From NCBI GenBank assembly GCA_036023115.1, contig JAYKKT010000089.1, forward strand, positions 22,736,501-22,800,500: 64,000 bases of DNA, read 5' to 3'. The stretch's first letter is position 1; every line of letters begins with the position of its first letter. The stretch comes from Brasenia schreberi. Taxonomy: Eukaryota > Streptophyta > Magnoliopsida > Nymphaeales > Cabombaceae. Below are positions 58,141 to 64,000 of the stretch, one piece after another. The translations under genes and the position numbers were made by a program. The notes beneath the pieces were generated by a model. That model was not told where the DNA came from and made no database searches. It saw nothing but the letters and a program-made list of their open reading frames with translations.

Positions 58141-59179
58141 GATTGGAGGGTGTCATGTACTTGGCATATTATAGTAAGGGCAAGGAAATTGATGAGAGGA
58201 ACCAGGCGTCATACCCAAACCATAATTTTCCATAATTTTTATGCGCTTTTAGGAATGGCAGACTTCTTTGAAGTTAATATTGGGTTACATCAAGGATCAA
58301 CTTTAAGTCCATACTTATTTATAATGGTGATGGATGAGTTAACAAAACATATTCAAGATGAAGTACCTTGGTGTATGTTATTTGCAGATGACATTGTATT
58401 AGTGGAGGAGTCTAAGGAAAAAGTTAATAGAAAATTGGAACTATGGAGAGAAACATTAGAAAGCAAAGGCCTCCAACTTAGTAGAACAAAGACAGAATAT
58501 ATGGAATGTAAGTTTGATCATTTGGTTACTTCAGAGGACATGAAAATTAAAATTGGCACACATTGCATTCCCCAAAAGGAAAGTTTTAAATACCTAGGGT
58601 CAATTTTTCAGAGTGACGGAAGAATTGATGGAGATGTTACACATAGAATTAATGCTGGTTGGTTAAAATGGAGAGGAGCATCAGGTATTCTTTGTGATAA
58701 GAAGATACCATTAAAGTTAAAAGGTAAATATTATAGAGCAGCAATTAGGCCTGTCATGTTTTATGGTTCTGAGTGTTGGGCAGTTAATCATCAACATGTA
58801 CTGTGACAGAAATGAAGATGTTGAGATGGATGAGTGGTCATACAAGAAAAGACTGTATACATAATGAGGTTATTAGAAACAAATTAGGAGTGGCACCAAT
58901 AGAGGATAAAATGAGAGAACATTGTTTAAGATGGTTTGGACATATAGAAAGAAGATCAAAAGAAGAACCTGTAAGAAGATTAGAAAAACTAAATTTGGAA
59001 AGTATTAAAAGAGGTAGAGGACGACCACAAAAGTGTAAGAAACAATAAAGAATGATCTAGCTTATTGGGAGTTAACTGCTAACATGGCACATGATAGGGA
59101 TCTGTGGAAACAAAGAATCCATGTAGCCGGCCCTGTCTAGTATGGGAAAAGGCTTAGTTGTTGTTTGTTTGTTTGTTGT
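58141..59179 (+). mobile_element. RTE-clade LINE, 5'-truncated copy 2
   Basis: Starts upstream of copy 1's breakpoint: GLHQGSTLSPYLF and MLFADDIVLVEESKEK keep the RT catalytic FADD. It then follows copy 1 almost base for base at an offset of about 1046. A 10-base loss just after NHQHV (about 58800) ends the frame; the rest (MTEMKMLRWMSGHTRKD, GRGRPQK) is in another frame. It ends in GGGAAAAGGCTTAGTTGTTG and a TTGTTTG run at 59155-59179. The endonuclease and N-terminal RT are missing. Confidence 0.88.
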
Positions 59180-59189
59180 GCCAACCCTC

Positions 59190-61120
59190 TTAGTCATCTC
59201 ATCTTAATTAGTTCCATACGCCAGCACGGTTGAACATTCCACTAGTTTTTGTTAATCATTACACATTAGCAAGTGCGTTATCAGTTGTCCATTCCAATGG
59301 TGGAATTGGTAGTACAATCGAAGCAGGCTGATCTGATGATTGAATTTCATTAACACCATAAAACGAGTCTTAATGGAAAATAAGATCCATCGTAACATCA
59401 AGATCATAACATTTGTACCTTTTTTAAGTAGAAGAGTAACCGAAGAAAATACACATAATAGCTCCAACATCTAATTTATCTCTAGAATTGTTGTGAATAT
59501 GCACAAAACAGGTACATCCGAATACTTTAACAACTACTTGAAATTACCTTTTTTTTATGACATAAAGCATGGAAAGAAGAATCACCATTAAGGACCCGAG
59601 TGGGCATGCGATTTATAAGAAATACTGCGGTTAGGACAGCTTTCCCCCAATAAAATTTAGGAACATTGTACCTAATAAAAAATGTTCTAGCAACTTCTAA
59701 AATATGTCTATTTTTTCTTTCAGAGACTCCATTTTGTTGTGGGAAATAAGAACAAGATGTTCAGTATAGAATTCATTGACTTTGAAAAAATGAATGTAGT
59801 GATTGAGACATATACTCCCCTCTATTATCACTACGAATGACTTGAATTGGCACCTAAAATTGGGTATGAATAAATTTGTAGTATATAGGAAGAATATTCT
59901 TCACTTCATCTTTTGTCTTCATAAGGTAAATCATAATAAATCTAGCGCAGTCATCGATAAAAAAAATAAAGTAGATGCCAATAATTTTGTTGTGGGGAAT
60001 AAGAACAAGATGTTTGGTGTAGAATTCCTTGACTTTAGAAAAAAGAATGTAGTGATTGAGACATATACACCCCTCCATTATCACTACGAATGACTTGAAT
60101 TGGCACGTGAAATTGGGTATGAATAAATTTGTAGTATATAAGCAGAATATTCTTCACCTCATCTTTTGTCTTCATAAGGTAAATCATAATAAATCTAGTG
60201 CAGTCATCGATAAAAAAAATAAAGTATTTATGACCATGCAATGAAGTAATAGAACATGGGCCCCAAACATCAAAATAGACAATTTCAAATGGTTTTGAAG
60301 CTTTAGTTTCATTCAAAGGAAACGATGCATTATGATGTTACTTTCCTTCTCCCCTTTTGTAGTTAGAGTAGACTGCATAGTTATCCTAGTCGTTTCCTCA
60401 TAAAAATAAAATCCTCTCCTCAAGCAACCCTAACCAAAGATCCTCCCTGTCCTAAGTTCCTGAAAAGTGCAACACATAGAATTAAAGGCTACCACACAAT
60501 CTAAGTCTTGTGTCAGATCATAAACTCATAAGAGATTGATTGAAATATTGAGAATATGTAGAACATTTTTAAGAGTGCCAAAAGCAGTGATTATGCTTCC
60601 TTTTCCCATAATAGGACTATTAGACCTATCGGCCAACTTAATTCCAATACCATTCTTAATCAACTGATAGTCATAGAAATATTCTCGACGGCCAACCATA
60701 TGATCTATTAAGCCAAAGTCAACTATTCATATTCTTGAATTAGGAACAAGTGAATAAATAGAAGCCATGAACGAAAAAGGATATGCCATGGTAGCTTGGG
60801 AATCAACAGTAAAAGATGTAGATGTAGTTTGTGATTCAGCTAGTCTCACTTTAAGTTCTTCGATTTCCTTCTTCATATTAGCCAATGAACTCAGTCCAGT
60901 TTCCAGATTCTGTCTTTCAACTTGATCACTAAAATATGCTTTATTCAGTCTGTTCTGATTATAGTTGGGTCTGCCCACTAATTTCCAACAAGTTTCTTTT
61001 GTATGTCGAGTTTTCCCACAATATGAATAACACAACTTATCATTTTCATCTGGAGTAGATTGAAACCGACCTCTACCACGACTTTCATAACCTCCTCTGT
61101 CACGAGATCCTGAATAATTA
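59190..61120 (-). pseudogene. Second copia relic: gag zinc knuckle to post-integrase
   Basis: Leftward order: gag zinc knuckle CYSYCGKTRHTKETC (about 61033-60985, C-x2-C-x4-H-x4-C with C2 near-canonical) and a coiled segment; a degenerate protease area; integrase with FEIVYFDVWGPC, FIDDCTRFIMIYLM and VIRSDNGG (60316-60040); a duplicated integrase block; and post-integrase sequence to about 59200. Stops are frequent. The 3' part of pol is missing, and LINE sequence abuts at 59180. At its 5' side a plus-strand copia LTR begins (61132). Confidence 0.8.
59731..60236 (-). repeat. 253-bp tandem duplication inside copia integrase
   Basis: ATTTTGTTGTGGG at 59731 and at 59984 begin two units of 253 bases. 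Each encodes the FFIDDC.RFIMIYLMKTKDEV integrase segment on the minus strand. 253 is not a multiple of three, so the duplication also shifts the frame. Confidence 0.85.
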
Positions 61121-61131
61121 AGTACATTTTT

Positions 61132-61427
61132 TGTTAGATATTGTTAACTAAACATATATATAGTAGTCGTTATCGATCTTATTGTAGTTTATATCTATTT
61201 AGTAGTACTTAATTAAGATTAGGGGTAAATTAGTTATTCAAGTTAGATAGTACTTATAAATAGGAGGATTAGGGTTAAGTGTGTAGTGAGAAAAGAAGAG
61301 GAAGGCTAGGCGGTAGCCTGGAACTGGCCACGATTTTCTGTTTTAGTGCAGATTGGAGGAATGCTTCCAATCTACCGATATTTGTATGTTCTTCATATTT
61401 TCCTTCAATAATATGATATTTATAACC
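61132..61427 (+). mobile_element. Copia 5' LTR
   Basis: TGTTAGATATTG at the start, TATA-like CTTATAAATAGG at 61253-61264, and an end just before the PBS. About 296 bases, a normal copia LTR size. The partner LTR lies outside the window. The 3' boundary is set by the PBS and is uncertain by a base or two. Confidence 0.8.
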
Positions 61428-61439
61428 TGGTATCAGAGC
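61428..61439 (+). other. Primer-binding site, initiator tRNA-Met
   Basis: TGGTATCAGAGC, the standard plant iMet PBS, just after the LTR. Confidence 0.9.
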
Positions 61440-64000
61440 CTAAATCAGTTTTTTGTTTGAGAAAAAATCAGTTTTTTTGTGAAAAGTAAGAGACAATTGA
61501 TAATCTAGACATCTACAAAGAAAAAAATTTGTTCTGTCCTGAGTAACAGATTTTTGAAGAACTCTAGTATGTGGCAGTTTGTATATCCTCTTTGATTCCT
61601 AAGGGTCGGCCTACACGCATCAAGACTGCGTCAGTCGAAAGGAAATCATCCTTTATTATTTCTTGGTTAATGCCATTATCTATGTTAGAAAGCTTGACAT
61701 TGTTCATACCATCTGGGTGGGGCCATCCAATCTGATTTTTTGTCTTCTACATTTGAAACAAAAATATAACCGCGTCCAAATTCCCTTGCTTTTTTAGGAT
61801 TCCAGATTTGATATCTTTGTTTTGATTTCGTTCTTGAGGTTAAGTGATGCAGTTGGTTGCATTATGACCTGGCACTTAAGGGGTCGACGAGTCTCGGATT
61901 GGTGACGTTGTGGTATCTTCTAAAAAACGTGATGTTAAAGACCCTCATGTTTCTTCTAATTTTGTGCACCATTACTGATTATGGTGTTTTTTTCCAAGTT
62001 GCTGGATTCTGAATATTTCCAGCATTAAACATCATTCGGTTTGTTTGAAATTGAAGTGTTGAAGATTGGACCTTTGTTCAGAAAAACAAAAAAAAAAGAT
62101 TGTGAAAAGTCAGTTTATTCGATCTTTTATAAATGGCTAGGAAAGGAAAGGGGGTTAAAAGCCCTTTCGTGATATCTGAACATCCCACACACGAAAAAGT
62201 AGAAAATTTTCAGATTACAACAAAGTGAGATGGCAGAAGCCATCTGTTGAACTAGCTGTTATAGCAAGAGAAAGATGAACTTACCTAATGGGTCAAATAC
62301 CGAGCCCATACACACATGATGCACAATACCCTGGTTGGAGAAGAGAAGATGCATTGATATTATCTTGGTTACTTCAGTCTATCATCTCATCCATTGCAAA
62401 AATCTTTATGTTTCTTCAATCTGCTCATGAAATTTGATGTGCAGTCTCAGAAACCTATTTCAGAAAAAAGAATGTTGCAAAAGAGTACAAGATATTTGAA
62501 AAGATCAGAAAATGTAACAAAGAAACTTGTTCTATTAGTGAGTACCATGTAGATCTTCGAGGATTATAGGATGAACTTCTTTTCTATACATAAAGTGTTC
62601 TTCTTGTTATACCGAAAGAAATGCTGAAATTGAGAATAAGAAAGTATTTGATTTATTGTGGGTTGTAAATTCAGAATTTGAGTCAATAAAAATTAACATT
62701 TTGGGCAGATAAAAACTTCTTTCACTTAGCACAATATACTCATTATTAATTCGGAAAGAAGATCGCAAAAATCTTTAGAAGAACAACACCTCTATTACTG
62801 AACAACAAGGAGAGAAAACTCACATTATCGTGGAAGAGGTGGACAACAAAATTGTGGATGTGGACGTGGTTCCATTCTTATAAGAAGGATAAAATTATGT
62901 GTTCTCACTGTGATAAATAAGACATTCTAGAGAAAGTTGTTAGGAATTACATGTTATACCTGATTTTTCTAGAAATCGAAACTATTATGCCCATGCTGCT
63001 CAAAATCCAACGCACAGTACCAATGGCATTCAAGAAATTATCAAAAGGATAGAGGACATAGAAACAAAATTATCTGAACATTCTCAACCCTCTTCTTCTT
63101 AAGCTACAGTAGCACAGGCAACACATACTATGAAGGGTAACAAATTTTCTTTCTTTCATTCAAAAACTTAAATTATTGATTTGGGTGCTACAGATCACAT
63201 GATAGGAGAGTCATCATATTTTTCATAATATAGTCTTCTTAAAAAACGGGAGCCAATTAAGTTAATTGATAGCTCACATTCTTATATGATTGAACTGGGA
63301 AGTGTACCCACATGTTTTATAGACTTAAAATGAGCCTATCATAACCCCAACTTTTCTATAAATATACTTTCAGTCAGTTCATTGACCTCTACTGTGAATT
63401 GTAGTGTAACATTTAATCCTACTAGCTGTATGTTTCAGGATCTGAAGATAGGAAAATTTTTTGGTTATGGTAGCCTATATAGGGGCTTACACATCCTGGA
63501 GGACCACCCTCAACATCCAACTTCTTATAGTACTTCAGTTGCAACGATTCAAGACGCAAAAAATCATCTTTGATATTGTCGTCTAGGTCATTTGCTTGTG
63601 TCAAAGCTCCAATATGTTTTACCTCATCTTAAATCAAGTCAAATAAGCCTCAATTTGAACGTGAAGTGTGTCAACTTGGAAAACAACAAAGAACTCCTTA
63701 TCTTTTAAGTGAATCTAGGCGATCTCAACCTTTTGAACTCCTTCATTATGATATATAGGGTTCCAGTCCAGTTACTTCATTGTTTCATCAAAAATATTTT
63801 GTCTCCTTTATTGATGATTGTATGCGTCTTATAATTATTTACTTAATGAAATCAAAATCAGAAGTTTATGCTATCTTTCCAATTGTACATAAATTTATTA
63901 TCATTCAATTCAATACTTTCGTGAAAATTTTTCGTTCAGATAATGGGAGAGAATATATATTTACAGGAATACCTACATACACATGATATTCTTTATCAGA
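61440..64000 (+). pseudogene. Copia gag-pol, decayed, runs off the window
   Basis: Order: non-coding leader to about 62120; gag (62240-62600: GQIPSPYTHDAQYPGW, LSWLLQSISSSIAK, ISEYHVDLRG); an RGRGG-like basic patch (about 62835) and a broken zinc knuckle (about 62895); protease with DLGATDHM (about 63181), where the active-site Ser of DSG is Leu; a gag-pre-integrase area; and integrase start with FIDDCMRLIIIYLMKSKSE and FRSDNGREY (63780-63960), keeping two catalytic Asp residues. Many stops and shifts. Nearest type: plant copia with UBN2-like gag. Confidence 0.8.

Noticed and set aside
1..64000. A defence system, biosynthetic cluster or other novel multi-gene system
   Set aside because: All recognisable coding is retrotransposon polyprotein, LINE RT, one relic DnaJ exon and one broken CW-type gene; no coherent set of cooperating host genes is present.

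Overview
This window is nuclear DNA of a flowering plant. The evidence is a broken intron-containing host gene surrounded by plant-type LTR retrotransposons (Ty3/gypsy Tat/Ogre-like, Ty3 chromovirus-like, Ty1/copia), RTE-clade LINE copies and AT-rich intergenic sequence. The species cannot be fixed from the sequence. There is no prokaryotic operon, CRISPR array, rRNA or convincing tRNA gene.

Layout. 1-4475: minus-strand, internally deleted Tat-like element (3' LTR, gag start, PBS, 5' LTR). 4476-8057: 51-bp tandem repeats and a divergent LTR end split by about 1.75 kb of foreign DNA. 8058-13174: rearranged chromovirus-like fragments on both strands, including an inverted integrase/RT junction and a large inverted repeat. 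13175-16873: plus-strand 3' part and 3' LTR of a second Tat-like element. 16993-19547: short LTR element holding only a protease-region fragment and an unrecognised ORF. 19990-22780: minus-strand decayed chromovirus-like gag-pol. 22781-29590: mostly unassigned AT-rich DNA with one tandemly duplicated LTR-like unit. 30251-30974: retroposed chimera of a DnaJ-type gene fragment and an RTE LINE tail between 19-bp target-site duplications.

33206-55735 holds the C-terminal half of a minus-strand gene of the plant CW-type zinc-finger protein family, recognised from exon order, splice sites and protein similarity. It has been hit repeatedly. A 14.7-kb Tat-like element (33420-48099, 5-bp TSD atcac) sits in its last intron only 22 bases from the acceptor. 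A 2.96-kb non-autonomous LTR element (50056-53012) sits in another intron. A copia fragment abuts the exon on its 5' side. Reading-frame breaks and a premature stop suggest a pseudogene in this copy.

55740-61120 holds two minus-strand copia relics separated by two tandem plus-strand RTE LINE copies. 61132-64000 is a plus-strand copia element (LTR, iMet-type PBS, gag, protease, start of integrase) running off the window.

The genes do not form a pathway: this is a nest of transposable elements in and around one host gene. The most informative observations are the intron insertion next to the acceptor, the DnaJ-RTE chimera, the structure of the near-complete Tat-like element, and a hairpin-forming repeat (GAGC-loop-GCTC) kept in the LTRs of three diverged relatives. 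No previously undescribed multi-gene system was found.
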